Source: Rhodospirillales bacterium (GTDB lineage: Bacteria; Pseudomonadota; Alphaproteobacteria; Rhodospirillales; Defluviicoccaceae). Taken from it: DNA of 64,000 nucleotides. This document shows, in pieces, positions 53,798-63,489 of the stretch. The notes below the pieces were generated by a model. That model was not told where the DNA came from. It made no database searches and saw only the letters and a program-made list of their open reading frames with translations. The stretch spans positions 220,270-284,269 of the forward strand of contig JADJXQ010000024.1 of NCBI GenBank assembly GCA_016710335.1, read 5' to 3'. A program made the position numbers and the translations under genes. Positions within the stretch are counted from its first letter, which is position 1. Each line of letters starts with the position of its first letter.

Positions 53798-54631
53798 TCA
53801 CGCCGATCTTCCGGCCGGCGCCTTCCGTTCCGGTGCGGCGGATCGCCGGCTTCCGCGGATGATCAGGTAGAGGCCGAGCAGGATCATGGGCGCGGAGAGC
53901 CACTGGCCCATCGTGGTTCCGGACAGCAGGAATCCGATGTGGGCGTCGGGCTCACGGAACAGCTCGACGGTGTTTCGTGCCACACCGTAGCCGACCAGAA
54001 AGATCCCCGAGAGGACTCCCGGTCGTTGCCGAACGCCCTCGGTGCGCCAGAAGAGGTAAAGCATTACAAACAAGAGGAGGCCTTCCAGGCTGGCCTCGTA
54101 GAGCTGGCTCGGATGCCTCGGTTCGGACCCGCCATGCGGAAACACGACCGCCCACGGCACGTCCGACGCCCGTCCGAAAAGCTCGCCGTTGACGAAATTG
54201 GCGATCCTGCCCAGAAACAGGCCTATGGGCGCGGCGCAGGCGATCAGGTCGGCGAAAGGCAGCAGCCGTATGCCCCTGCGGCGAACGAAGAGCACCGTCG
54301 CGACGATCACGCCGATGAGGCCGCCGTGAAAGGACATGCCGCCCCGCCAGATCTGGAAAATCGTAAGCGGATCCTGGACGGAGTTCTCGAAGTTGTAGAA
54401 CAGCATGTAGCCAAGCCGGCCGCCGAGTATGATGCCGAGAGTCGCCCAGACGAGGAAATCGTCGATGTCTTGGAGCGCTGCGGCGCCGGACGTTCGTTTG
54501 GCCAGCGCGCGCACGTACCACCAAGCGAGGAGCAGACCGACGAGATACGCGAGGGCGTACCACCTGATCACCACCGGGCCGACCTCGAGCGCGACCGGAT
54601 CGACGTTGGGAAACGCGATGGAGAAGGTCAA
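53798..54631 (-). CDS. lgt: Prolipoprotein diacylglyceryl transferase (Lgt)
   Basis: The 277-residue membrane enzyme has about seven helices, VIRWYALAYLVGLLLAWWY near the start, SFHGGLIG with the catalytic His, and the signature GRIANFVNGELFGR. It transfers diacylglycerol to lipobox Cys residues. A metal island may carry an extra copy for its own lipoproteins. Its start overlaps the ICMT-like gene stop as ATGA. A chromosomal lgt elsewhere is expected but not in this window. Confidence 0.9.
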   Translation of the reverse strand: MTFSIAFPNVDPVALEVGPVVIRWYALAYLVGLLLAWWYVRALAKRTSGAAALQDIDDFLVWATLGIILGGRLGYMLFYNFENSVQDPLTIFQIWRGGMSFHGGLIGVIVATVLFVRRRGIRLLPFADLIACAAPIGLFLGRIANFVNGELFGRASDVPWAVVFPHGGSEPRHPSQLYEASLEGLLLFVMLYLFWRTEGVRQRPGVLSGIFLVGYGVARNTVELFREPDAHIGFLLSGTTMGQWLSAPMILLGLYLIIRGSRRSAAPERKAPAGRSA

Positions 54632-55278
54632 ATTGGCCGCTCCTCAGTGCCGGAGAGACGCGGAATGAACCCGGGAACGCGCTCCGCATAGCGCCGGTAC
54701 TCGTCGCCGAACTCCCGGAGCGCGTCGCGTTCTTCCCGCATCGCGAGGCGCACGTACATGAACACGAGAATCGGGAACATCATCGCGGTCAGTATGGTCG
54801 GCCACTGGAACAGGAAGCCGAACATTATGACGATGAACGCCACATACTGAGGATGGCGGACCCGGGCGTACGGTCCCGCGGTTGCCAGCTTGCCGGCCGT
54901 CTGTGCCGCGTATAGAACGCGCCATGCAGCCGACAGCAGAATGAACCCGCCGCCGATGAACACCATGCTGATCAGGTGAAACGGCCCGAAGTGCGGGTTG
55001 GCTTTCCAGCCGAACAACATCTCGGGCAGGTGACCGGAGTCATGGGCGAACCATTCCACGTCCGGATAGGTGCTCTGCAGCCAGCCTGAAAGCAGGTAGA
55101 TGGTTAGCGGGAAACCGTACATCTCGGTGAACAGCGCAACGAGAAAGGCGCTGAAGGCGCCGAACGAGCGCCAGTCGCGCTTCGTCTTCGGCTTGAAGAA
55201 GCTGAAGGCGAACAGGATGAAGATCGCCGAGTTGACGACGACGAGCACCCAAAGGCCATAATCCGAAGCCCCGTTCAT
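54628..55278 (-). CDS. Isoprenylcysteine carboxyl methyltransferase-like membrane protein
   Basis: The 216-residue protein has about five membrane helices and the SAM-site pattern of the ICMT/PEMT family (GPYARVRHPQYVAFIVIMFGFLFQWP, then EFGDEYRRYAERVPGFIP). Bacterial members accompany metal-resistance islands and are of unknown substrate. Its ends overlap DUF2933 and lgt as ATGA, so the three are coupled. Confidence 0.85.
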   Translation of the reverse strand: MNGASDYGLWVLVVVNSAIFILFAFSFFKPKTKRDWRSFGAFSAFLVALFTEMYGFPLTIYLLSGWLQSTYPDVEWFAHDSGHLPEMLFGWKANPHFGPFHLISMVFIGGGFILLSAAWRVLYAAQTAGKLATAGPYARVRHPQYVAFIVIMFGFLFQWPTILTAMMFPILVFMYVRLAMREERDALREFGDEYRRYAERVPGFIPRLSGTEERPI

Positions 55279-55529
55279 CGGTTTCCGCCCTCGCGCGGGC
55301 CGTCACCGCCGTGACCTCCGTGCCTGCTATGCATAAAGACGTGCATCAGGACGCACAACCCGAGGAGCCCGAGCAGGAGCCAGACGGAGCCAGGGATGTG
55401 GGCCCGGTGCTCGTACGCCAGCAAGAAGGCGCCGACACCGATGAATACGATCAGCGTGATGCCCGCCCGTGATCGTAGGAAACCTCGGGCAGGAGGTTGC
55501 CCGCGCTCGTGTTCGCCATGTTCGTTCAT
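55275..55529 (-). CDS. DUF2933 small membrane protein
   Basis: The 84-residue product (SRAGITLIVFIGVGAFLLAYEHRAH, then SVWLLLGLLGLCVLMHVFMHSRHGGHGG) has two helices and a His-rich tail. This is the DUF2933 pattern common in copper islands; the His/Met tail may bind metal. It overlaps the next gene by four bases. Confidence 0.85.
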   Translation of the reverse strand: MNEHGEHERGQPPARGFLRSRAGITLIVFIGVGAFLLAYEHRAHIPGSVWLLLGLLGLCVLMHVFMHSRHGGHGGDGPREGGNR

Positions 55530-55647
55530 TCGTATTCTTTCTTGGTTGACATCCGCAGGGCATCGACGGCGTCTCCTCGCCGCCGCATCCCCGGCGCGAC
55601 CGCAGCGTCCGTGAGACCCGACCGCGCGTAGCCCAAGTCAGTCTTAT

Positions 55648-55989
55648 TTATTTGTCTTCGCGTCCCACCAAGCCCAGGTACGTTTCAGGCGCCGTCTCGA
55701 ATTTCGCCCGGCATTCCGGCGAGCAGAAGTAGTAGACCCAGCCGTTGTGAACGCTGGATTTGGCGCCAGCAGTGATGACGTCCTTGCCGCAGACCGGATC
55801 GGTGTCCTGTTCCGGGGCGGTCCAGACCAGCTCGTCCTTCTCCATGGCCGGCTTTTCCATGCCGGGTTTGCCGGCGGATTCGTCCTGTTTCTGGCGGTGG
55901 CCATGCCCGAACATGTGCGCGCCGCACCCGAAGCGCATCATCAGGAAAATCAATCCGCCCCAAAGCAGCAGCGGCAAAATGCCTTCCAT
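55648..55989 (-). CDS. YHS-domain membrane protein
   Basis: An N-terminal helix (GILPLLLWGGLIFLMMRFGCG) is followed by a His/Met-rich segment and a YHS domain (DTDPVCGKDVITAGAKSSVHNG, YYFCSPECRAKFETAPETYL). The YHS Cys residues bind metal; such 113-residue proteins act in copper handling at the membrane. Confidence 0.85.
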   Translation of the reverse strand: MEGILPLLLWGGLIFLMMRFGCGAHMFGHGHRQKQDESAGKPGMEKPAMEKDELVWTAPEQDTDPVCGKDVITAGAKSSVHNGWVYYFCSPECRAKFETAPETYLGLVGREDK

Positions 55990-56004
55990 TTTAGTGACGT
56001 CCTT

Positions 56005-56484
56005 TCACTCGGCAGCGCCGACAGCGATGCCGCTGCGCGGTTCGTCCGAGAGCGATGCCGCCAAAGCATCGGGCTTTATCGCCAAGCCCGGGTTGGCATG
56101 CGCCCGGCGGCCCAATTCCTTGTCCCAGATCTCGATGTGAGCCAGGACCCAACTGGAGATGAGATCGAACATTTCCGAGGTGTCGTAGCGACCGCATTCG
56201 AGGGTGCGCTGCAGCCGCAGCAATTCGTCGAGCAAAGTGCGGTGCTCACGCTTGTGGCCCTCGGCATCGGGAACGTCGCACTCCACCATGAGAGCTTCCT
56301 CCCGAAGGAAATTCCTCGTCAGGTAGACGATGGTGTCCTCGATCTTGTGGCACATCCGCGATCGCATTTCGCAGGGCATGTCGGAGGCGAAAAGCTCGTC
56401 AAGGATGTAGAGCAGGCTTTGATTGTGGGCATCGATCTGATCGACGCCCGTCGCGAGGTCATCCGTCCATGTGATCTTCGACAT
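56005..56484 (-). CDS. Bacteriohemerythrin
   Basis: The 159-residue four-helix protein has the di-iron ligands: His in DQIDAHNQSLLYIL, Glu in FLREEALMVE, His in GHKREHRTLL and His-Asp in HIEIWDKEL. It binds O2 or other small ligands or senses them. GGAG precedes its start. It is part of the minus-strand array. Confidence 0.88.
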   Translation of the reverse strand: MSKITWTDDLATGVDQIDAHNQSLLYILDELFASDMPCEMRSRMCHKIEDTIVYLTRNFLREEALMVECDVPDAEGHKREHRTLLDELLRLQRTLECGRYDTSEMFDLISSWVLAHIEIWDKELGRRAHANPGLAIKPDALAASLSDEPRSGIAVGAAE

Positions 56485-56568
56485 TCACCACTCCGGTGCA
56501 GAATTGTTTCGTGCGCTTTCAACTTCTCAGCAATGAGGCGCTTTGCCGCCTACAGGGCGGCGAACGCG

Positions 56569-56784
56569 CTATCCGCTCGATCCGACGTTGCGGCCGGTCG
56601 TCCCGCTCCGCGACCCGGTGGCAGACTCGTCACGATCCCGCCGCCAGTCGCGCAGGAGCGCCAACAGGGCGAAGACGATGACGGCGACGAAAAAGAGGGT
56701 GAGGATGCCCTGAAAGCTTGTCAGCCAGTGCCATACTCCTCCCCATCCCATCATCGCGTCCTGCATGGCGCCTGCGTTTTCCAT
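56569..56784 (-). CDS. Small membrane protein, 71 aa
   Basis: From ATG 56784 the product (ENAGAMQDAMMGWGGVWHWL, then GILTLFFVAVIVFALLALL) has one membrane helix and a charged tail (RDWRRDRDES). It is Met-rich at the start, as copper-island proteins often are. No family name is assigned. Confidence 0.6.
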   Translation of the reverse strand: MENAGAMQDAMMGWGGVWHWLTSFQGILTLFFVAVIVFALLALLRDWRRDRDESATGSRSGTTGRNVGSSG

Positions 56785-56838
56785 GGCGCTCCCTCCCATT
56801 CTTGACGGCAACGGCGGCTCGATTGGCCGCTGCAGCAA

Positions 56839-57423
56839 TCACTTAATCGGCCGCATGGCACCGGTCTTACGATCGATCGCGAGTGTCTGGACGAGGGAGT
56901 CGTCGACCGTCACGATCTCCGCGAGGTAGCTGTCGTCGTCCTTCTTCTCGACCTTGCCGACCTTGAGGCGTTTGTTGCCGAGCCACGCAAGCTGCCCTTC
57001 CAGGATGTCCTTGACCTGATCGGCCGAGAGATCCCTGTCCCCGGCCATCCCGCCGCACGGCCCGAGGCCCCCAGACATCATACCGAGCCCCATCATCCCC
57101 GGACCCCCAGTTCCTGGGCCCATCATGCCGCCGCCCAACCCGTGCATCTGCATCATCCGCATCATATCGGGCCCCATCATGCTGGACCCCATGCCCGGTT
57201 CGGGCGCGGCGCCGGGGGCCATCATGCCGCCGCCCATCATGCCGCCGACGGCCTGGCCGCTCTGCGACTGGGGAGCAGACTGGGGGGCACCGGCCTCTGC
57301 GCTCTGCCCCGACAACTGCGTGCTGTCGCCGTGATGTGCGGGGTTGGCCTGGGCGGTGTTCGGTGTCAGGGCAAGCACGCCCAGAAGGGCGGCGACGGAA
57401 GGGACCGATCGGGTGTTGTGCAT
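56839..57423 (-). CDS. Met-rich periplasmic copper-responsive protein
   Basis: From ATG 57423 the product (194 aa) has a signal peptide (SVAALLGVLALTPNTAQA) and a strongly Met/Gly-rich middle (MMGGGMMAPG, SSMMGPDMMRMMQMHG, GGGMMGPG) typical of periplasmic copper-binding proteins. A C-terminal domain (DLSADQVKDILEGQLAWLG) follows. GAGAGAGGC precedes the start, and the promoter region faces the regulator gene. Confidence 0.8.
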   Translation of the reverse strand: MHNTRSVPSVAALLGVLALTPNTAQANPAHHGDSTQLSGQSAEAGAPQSAPQSQSGQAVGGMMGGGMMAPGAAPEPGMGSSMMGPDMMRMMQMHGLGGGMMGPGTGGPGMMGLGMMSGGLGPCGGMAGDRDLSADQVKDILEGQLAWLGNKRLKVGKVEKKDDDSYLAEIVTVDDSLVQTLAIDRKTGAMRPIK

Positions 57424-57478
57424 CACTGCCTCTCTCGTCTGTTTCTTCAGGTTCGACGAATGGAATAAGACCGCAAAT

Positions 57479-57556
57479 CTGTTGCTCAAGTTTTTCGGGG
57501 CTTCGCTTTGTTGTGACAGAGTGTGGCATTCGGCCGGTTCGACAAACTCTGTGACA
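57479..57556. promoter_or_regulatory. Divergent promoter region with TGTGACA motifs
   Basis: CTGTTGCTCAAGTTT (57479-57493) is followed 17 bases later by TTGTGACA (57511-57518), and a second TGTGACA is at 57550-57556. The first pair mirrors the layout upstream of the Rieske-like gene. The spacer lies between the Met-rich and regulator genes, so the regulator may bind here and control itself and the array. Confidence 0.6.
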
Positions 57557-57600
57557 TTTTTTTTGATCCGAGCCGATCTTGCCTCTTTATACTTCGAGCC

Positions 57601-58320
57601 ATGAACGACAAACCGCACGTTCTCGTTGTCGATGATCACAAAGACATTCGGGAGACGCTGGCGAAATTCCTCGGCGAGCACGGCTTCCGCGTCAGCACTG
57701 CGCCGGACGGCAAAGCCATGCGCAGAATCCTGGACAACAGCCGCATCGACCTGATCGTGCTCGATCTCATGCTCCCAGGCGAGGACGGACTCACACTGTG
57801 CCGGGAGCTTCGCGCCAAGTCGAACATCCCGGTCGTCATGTTGACCGCGATGGGGGAGGAAACCGACCGCGTCGTCGGACTGGAGATGGGCGCCGACGAC
57901 TATGTGCCGAAGCCCTTCAGCCCGCGGGAACTGCTGGCGCGCGTCAGGGCGGTGCTACGAAGAGCGCAAAGCCTTCCTGAGCAAGCGCGCACGCCGGATG
58001 AGCCTATCGCTCATTTCGAAGGGTGGAAGTTCAACGCCGCACGGCGCGAACTGGAAACCGAGGACGGTACCGTCGTCCCTCTGAGCACCGGGGAGTTCAA
58101 CCTGCTGCAAGTCTTCGTCCAGCATCCGGGGCGGGTGCTCAGCCGCGACCTGCTCCTCGACCTCACCCAGGGCCGCGAGGCCGCGCCGTTCGACCGCAGC
58201 ATCGACACTCAGGTCAGCCGGCTGCGCCGCAAGATCGAGGTCGACCCGCGAGACCCGCAAATCATTAAGACGGTCTGGGGCGGCGGTTATGTCTTCACGC
58301 CACAACTCAGGTCGCCATGA
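57601..58320 (+). CDS. OmpR-family response regulator (copper-sensing pair)
   Basis: The 239-residue protein has a receiver domain (D11, D12; phosphorylated D55 in VLDLMLPGEDG; Lys in PKPFSPREL) and a winged-helix output (STGEFNLLQVFVQHPGRVLSRDLLLDL, TVWGGGYVF). ATG 57601 gives the normal N-terminus. The stop overlaps the histidine kinase start by four bases. The copper role is inferred from the island and the motif sites. Confidence 0.9.
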   Translation: MNDKPHVLVVDDHKDIRETLAKFLGEHGFRVSTAPDGKAMRRILDNSRIDLIVLDLMLPGEDGLTLCRELRAKSNIPVVMLTAMGEETDRVVGLEMGADDYVPKPFSPRELLARVRAVLRRAQSLPEQARTPDEPIAHFEGWKFNAARRELETEDGTVVPLSTGEFNLLQVFVQHPGRVLSRDLLLDLTQGREAAPFDRSIDTQVSRLRRKIEVDPRDPQIIKTVWGGGYVFTPQLRSP

Positions 58321-59708
58321 GGCGCCTGTTTCCAAGAACGCTCGCCGGACAGACGGTTCTGGTGCTGATCGTCGGGCTCGTCATCTCGCACCTGTTGAGC
58401 ATGGCAATCTACTCGTGGGACCGCGCTGAGGTACTGATGCTGGCGGGCGATCAGCAGATGGCGCATCGGATCGCCGCGATTACGCGACTCCTGCAGGAAA
58501 CGCCGCCGGCGTGGCGGGAGCGCATCGTCCACGCGACCGACAGTCCGTCCCTGCAAGTAACCGTGACGCCGGAGAGTGTGCTCGTCCGTCCCGCCGAAGA
58601 AGACTGGCGGACGGCGCTGATCCGCAATTTCCTGGCACGCCGGGTCGACGCCGAGGCGACCAGCGTGATTGTCCAGTGGCTCGAAGCCACCGAAACTGAC
58701 AAGGACTATGCAACGCCCACGCCGATGGCGTGGGTGCATTCCCATATGGCGCAAATGATGACGGGCGAGCCGATGAATCACGCCCTCAGGGCGTCCATTC
58801 CCCTCGACAACGGCGACTGGGTGAACTTCGCTACGACCTTTCCCGCGTCCCAATCGATGTGGTCGAGGCAGGCCGTTCTCTCGACGGCGCTGATGACAGT
58901 AGCCGTCGCCCTGCTTTCCCTCTGGGTGGTGCGCCGCATGATGCGACCGCTCCGGGCACTGGCGAAAGCTTCGGAACGACTGGGCCGCGACGTAAAGGCG
59001 CCGCCGCTGGCGGAAACCGGGCCGGTAGAGATCCGGCAGGCGGTCCGAGCGTTCAACGAGATGCAGCAGCGTCTCCGCCGCCTCATCGAGACCCGCACCC
59101 GGATGCTGGCGGCAATCTCCCACGACTTGAAGACGCCGATCACGCTCCTTCGCCTGCGCGCCGAGGCCATCGCCGACGAAGTGGAAAAGCGCAAGATCGT
59201 GGCCGCTCTCGATGAAATGGAAACGATGATCGCCTCGACCCTGGCGTTCGCGCGCGCAGATGCGGAACAGGAGGAGCGCCGGGTCGTCGATCTGCCATCG
59301 CTGCTGGCGAGCATCTGCGACGACATGGCGGACGCGGGAAGGCCGGTGATGTTCGAGGAGCGGGCTCCGCTCAAGTATCCTTGCCGCCCTCTGGCGCTGA
59401 AACGGGCGGTCACCAATGTCATCGACAATGCCGTCAAGTATGGCGGCAGCGCCCATGTGCAGTTGCGCGAGCGCGGGCATCGACTGGAAATTGTCGTAGA
59501 CGATGCCGGCCCGGGTATTCCGGAAGCGGAACTGGAGGAGGTGTTCGCGCCGTTCTATCGTCTCGAGCGGTCTCGTTGCCGAGAGACGGGAGGCGCCGGC
59601 CTCGGCCTGAGCTTGGCCCGAGCCGTGGCCCACGCCCACGGCGGCGAAGTCACTCTGGCAAATCGTCCGGAAGGAGGCCTGCGGGCGACAATCCAACTGC
59701 CGCAATAG
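58317..59708 (+). CDS. Sensor histidine kinase of the copper-sensing pair
   Basis: The 463-residue kinase has an N-terminal helix (TVLVLIVGLVISHLLSMAIYSW), a periplasmic domain, a second helix (STALMTVAVALLSLWVV), HAMP, the H-box AAISHDLKTPITLL with the phosphorylated His, and an ATP-binding domain (DNAVKYGGSAHVQL, DDAGPGIPEAELEEVFAPFYRLERS, GAGLGLSLARAV). It is co-translated with the regulator and probably senses periplasmic copper. Confidence 0.9.
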   Translation: MRRLFPRTLAGQTVLVLIVGLVISHLLSMAIYSWDRAEVLMLAGDQQMAHRIAAITRLLQETPPAWRERIVHATDSPSLQVTVTPESVLVRPAEEDWRTALIRNFLARRVDAEATSVIVQWLEATETDKDYATPTPMAWVHSHMAQMMTGEPMNHALRASIPLDNGDWVNFATTFPASQSMWSRQAVLSTALMTVAVALLSLWVVRRMMRPLRALAKASERLGRDVKAPPLAETGPVEIRQAVRAFNEMQQRLRRLIETRTRMLAAISHDLKTPITLLRLRAEAIADEVEKRKIVAALDEMETMIASTLAFARADAEQEERRVVDLPSLLASICDDMADAGRPVMFEERAPLKYPCRPLALKRAVTNVIDNAVKYGGSAHVQLRERGHRLEIVVDDAGPGIPEAELEEVFAPFYRLERSRCRETGGAGLGLSLARAVAHAHGGEVTLANRPEGGLRATIQLPQ

Positions 59709-60048
59709 GCTATGCCGCTGCCCAATGGACCTTCGTCAGTGAAGAACGTCGGCGCTGTCAAACTTTGTCACACAATTCTCTGCCGCCGGCACACTTCGGC
59801 ACATATTTATGATTGAGTGGCTATAAGCAAAAACAACCTGAGCGGAGGCTTGTCGCTGACGCTGCGGCGTTTTACGAGAACGCGGCATCGGTCCGGCGAG
59901 CGATCGGAGGACGCCTTGATTCTTTTGCACTGCGGGCAACGGCAACCCGTCCCGATCACCGTTGGAGCGCATGCTGTGTTTCCGTTCGATGTGCTTCACG
60001 CCTTTTCCTCACCTTCGTAGACCGGTATCAGGTCCATCCCCATCGGCG
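59709..60048 (+). other. Spacer with regulatory motif and lost cusA 5' region
   Basis: The 340-base stretch holds TTTGTCACA at 59764-59772, matching the motif of the island, and then only broken frames. No intact gene is seen. The cusA homology begins at about 60049 in the middle of the protein, so the first half of the pump gene is missing. Confidence 0.55.
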
Positions 60049-61832
60049 CTGTTCAAGCCGCTGGCCTACACCAAGACCTATGCCATGGCGGCGGCGTCAA
60101 TTTTGGCGATCACGCTGACGCCGGTGTTGATGGGCTACTTCATCCGGGGGCGGATCCTGCCTGAGCGTCGCAATCCCATCAACCGGCTGTTGATCGCCGC
60201 CTACCAACCGTTCATTCGGGCGCTTTTGAAGGCGCCGATTCTGATGGTGATCATCGCCGCGGTGGCCGGGGCGAGCATGATCTATCCGCATTCCCGCTTG
60301 GGCTCCGAGTTCATGCCGGAACTCGACGAGGCGATCTCCCTGTACATGCCAGCGCCTATCCGGCGGTGTCCCATCGGCAAGATGCAGCAAGTGCTACAGC
60401 AGACCAATAAGCTGATCTCGACAATTCCCGAAGTCCGAGGTCGTCTCACAACAAGGCCGGGCGGGCCCGACACCGCGACCGATCCGGCGCCGCTGACCAT
60501 AGTGGAGACGACCATCAAGCTGAAACCGCGCGATCAGTGGCGACGGCATGACAATGGATCGCCTCAAGCAGGAACTGGACGATCTGGTCAGGTTCGAGCT
60601 TCACCAACGTCTGGATCATGCCCATCAAAAATCGTATCGACATGCTGGCGACCGGCATCAAGACGCCGGTGGGGATCAAGGTCGCCGGCCCCGACCTTTA
60701 TACGATCGCCGACATCGGTGCCCGCATCGAGGAGCTGCTGAAACCGGTCGACGGGACCCTTTCCCGTCTACGCGGAACGCGTTACCGGCGGACGCTTCAT
60801 CGATGTCGACATCGTTCGCATCGAGGCCGCCCGCTACGGCATGAACGTGGCCGACGTTCAGGAAATCGTGCGCACGGCCATCGGCGGCATGACGGTGACC
60901 ACCAGCGTCGAAGGCCTCGAGCGCTATCGGTCAACGTCCGCTACCCGCAGGCGGTGCGGGATTCAGTGAAGATCGCCTGAAGCGTCTCCCGGTGGTGACG
61001 CCGAGCAGGCGCCCACGTCCCCCAGGAGCAAGCTCGCCGGCATCTCCCTAAGCGATGGGCCGGGGATGATCCGCAGCGAGAACGCGCGGCTCAACGGCTG
61101 GATCTATGTGCGACATCGCGGCGCGACCTCGGCTCCCTACGTCGCCGAGGGCGCAAAGTCGTGGCCAAGGGCCTGGACCTGCCGCCCGGCTACTCCGTTA
61201 GCTGGTCCGGGACAGTATCGAAGAAAGCCATGGAGCGGGCCAAAGAGGGCGACTCGGGCTAGTCGTGCCGGTCACCCTGGCGATCATCGTCGTGCACCTC
61301 TACATCCACTTCCTGGCTTCGTCGCCGTCAGGATCATTCTCAGCACCCTGCCGTTTCGCGCTCATCAGCGGGGTGTGGCTGTTATGCTAGCTCGACTACG
61401 ACAAGTGTCGGTCGCCGTCGGCGTCAGCTCCATCGCGCTCGCCAGCGTCACGCTGTGGAGATCAGCGTGTTGCTCGCCTATCTCGAGCAGGCCCTCGGCC
61501 GCCACCGCGAGGCGGCCGAGCGCGAAGGGCGTCCCCTTTCCAACGACGACCTGCGCGAGGCCGTCGTCGAGGGCGCGCTCCTGCGCGTGCGGCCGATCAT
61601 CATGACGGTGGCGGTGATCATCATTGGCCTGCTGCCGATCATGTTCGGTCACGGCACCGGTTCAGAGGTGATGAGCCGGATCGCTGCGCCGATGGTGGGC
61701 GGGATGAGCAGTGCTCTCATCCTGACCTTGCTTGTCATTCCCGCGGTCTTCCTGATCTGGAAGCGCATCGCGCTGCGACGCGAGCGAAGGCGCATCCCGT
61801 TGTCAGTGCCGAGCGCGGCACCCGCTGAGTAA
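60049..61832 (+). pseudogene. cusA: Heavy-metal RND efflux pump CusA/CzcA, 5'-truncated and frameshifted
   Basis: Several frames together cover the C-terminal half of a CusA-type pump: LFKPLAYTKTYAMAAASILAITLTPVLMG, GSEFMPELDEAISLYMP, MDRLKQELDDLVRF, GIKVAGPDLYTIADIG, ARYGMNVADVQEIVRTAIGGMTV, and at the end RPIIMTVAVIIIGLLPIMFGHGTGSEV. The N-terminal half is absent, and at least five frame changes occur. The product would not be functional. It follows the two-component genes, as cus systems often do. Confidence 0.8.
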
Positions 61833-61862
61833 CCAAACCCATGCAACGAAAGGAGAGACACC

Positions 61863-62272
61863 ATGCACAGGACTTTCATGATCGCAGCCATTGCTGCAAC
61901 CGCCTTGATCAGCGCGTCGCCGCTGCTCACCAAGGCTCGGGTAGTCAGCCACGGCTCGATGGGGGAAGATAGGGAGACCACGACCAAAAACCATGGGATC
62001 TCACGACAAGATGATGACCGATCCCGCGAAAACAGCCAGTTTCATCCGAAGGCGTTTCCGCAATCGGCGTGGTCAACTCGGTGGACGGAGTCCGGCCGCA
62101 GCGTCAGCCTGTCTCACGAACCAGTCGCTGCGCTCAGGTTGGCCGTCGATGACCATGGACATGAAGGTGTCCGGAAAGCGTCGACCTGTCACTCAGAATC
62201 CCGGTTGGTTCGCCGGTCAACGTCCACGCTCAGCCCGCGGTGACGACGGCATCACATGGTCGATGACCTAAC
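61863..62272 (+). pseudogene. cusF: CusF-like periplasmic copper-binding protein, frameshifted
   Basis: A signal peptide (TFMIAAIAATALISASPLL) begins an open frame. Motifs typical of CusF (SVSLSHEPVAALR, then MTMDMKVSG and RGDDGI) occur in alternating frames. At least two indels break the gene. It lies just after cusA, as in cus operons. Confidence 0.6.
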
Positions 62273-62274
62273 CG

Positions 62275-62625
62275 CGCTGAGGGCGTCCACGGATCGGATC
62301 AATCTACCGATGGCATCCGCTGGGCGCTGCACGACGAAGTACGATTCGGTGACTCAGGCGCGCCGACGAAGTCACCGCTCCACGGGCTTCGACAAGGGTC
62401 ATGGCAGGTTCGCAAAGGGCCGAGCATTTCCAGCGAGACTTGCGTGATGTGTCACGGCGCACCCGGGGTCAGGCCGTCCGAAAGCGGGGAAGGGCCTGCA
62501 GCCCGACCTGCCCGACCTGGCGGAGGCGGTCAAAGTGGGCGCCGGCGAAACTTTCTGGATCGTCAAGCACGGCGTGAAGATGACCGGCACCGGCTTCGGC
62601 CCGCCAAGGCCGGTGCCGAAGGACG
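62275..62625 (+). pseudogene. Cytochrome c fragment
   Basis: The frame SETCVMCHGAPGVRPSESG has a CxxCH haem site, and KHGVKMTG with the axial Met follows in another frame. The rest is scattered over frames, so the gene is broken. Cytochromes c of this type occur beside multicopper oxidase genes. Confidence 0.5.
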
Positions 62626-62639
62626 ATGACCCGGCAAAC

Positions 62640-62650
62640 TTTGTCACAAA
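62640..62650. promoter_or_regulatory. TTTGTCACAAA motif upstream of the cupredoxin remnant
   Basis: AAACTTTGTCACAAA at 62636-62650 matches the motif at 59764 and the inverse sites around the regulator. It lies upstream of the cupredoxin remnant and may be its promoter site. Confidence 0.45.
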
Positions 62651-62823
62651 CCGTCGGTTGGCTGACAAGCTCTCGAAGCAACTCCGTCTTAAATCTGCGA
62701 GACTGCGAGCCGCCCGCCACTGGCGGCCGCGGCAGAAATATCTGCGTCCTGCTTTGACCAGAGTGCAGCGAGTGCTGGAAAGACAAGATCAAACTTAGAC
62801 ACATCCTGGCGATCGAACGAGGA

Positions 62824-63394
62824 GTGACAATAACAAAAACGTCCTGCCCCATTGGCGGTCCCTGCTATTCCGGGCGTTGTCGCACCACCGCAGGCGTGAC
62901 GAGCGCGTTTCACCTATCAACGGCGCCTTCGCCGCCGGCTCACCCGCCGGCGGCCAGGGAACACGACAGAAGATTTGGCCGACCGGCGGAGGCGTCGGAA
63001 ACCACACAAACCATCGACGTGACGATGGAGGACAGCTACTTCGAGCCGGAGACGATCAAGAGGTTGAAGGCCGGCGAGACGGTGCCTTCCTACCACGTCA
63101 AGAACAAGGGCGAGCTTGTCCACGAGTTCAACATCGGCACCGCCGCGATGCACGCCGAACATCAGAAGGGAAATGGCGATGATGATGGAGCACGGCGCGC
63201 TCTGGGAGGCAGATCGGATAAACCGTGACATGATGAAGATGGACATGGGCGGCGGCCGCCGTACCGCATCCGGCAACACGATCCTGCCCGTTCTGCTGGA
63301 GCCGGGCAGTCCGCCGAAGTCGTCTGGACGTTCACCCGGCCTTGACATCGGGCTGCGCCTGCAACGTTCACGGGCCACTACGAGGCCGGGATGA
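62824..63394 (+). pseudogene. Cupredoxin-like copper-binding protein, frameshifted
   Basis: Two frames give TIDVTMEDSYFEPETIK, HVKNKGELVHEFNIGTAAMHAEH, then EMAMMMEHGALWEADRINRDMMKMDMGGG, and a last break near the Cys-His-Met copper-site segment. A His/Met-rich cupredoxin of about 170 residues is inferred. It belongs to the same decayed cop series. Confidence 0.65.
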
Positions 63395-63489
63395 GGGAAG
63401 ATCTCAGTCGCCCAATGACGCCGTCGATCGTATGCCGGAGACCTGAATGCGAACGCAGGAGATGACACTAGGAAAGGGCACCGACTGAC

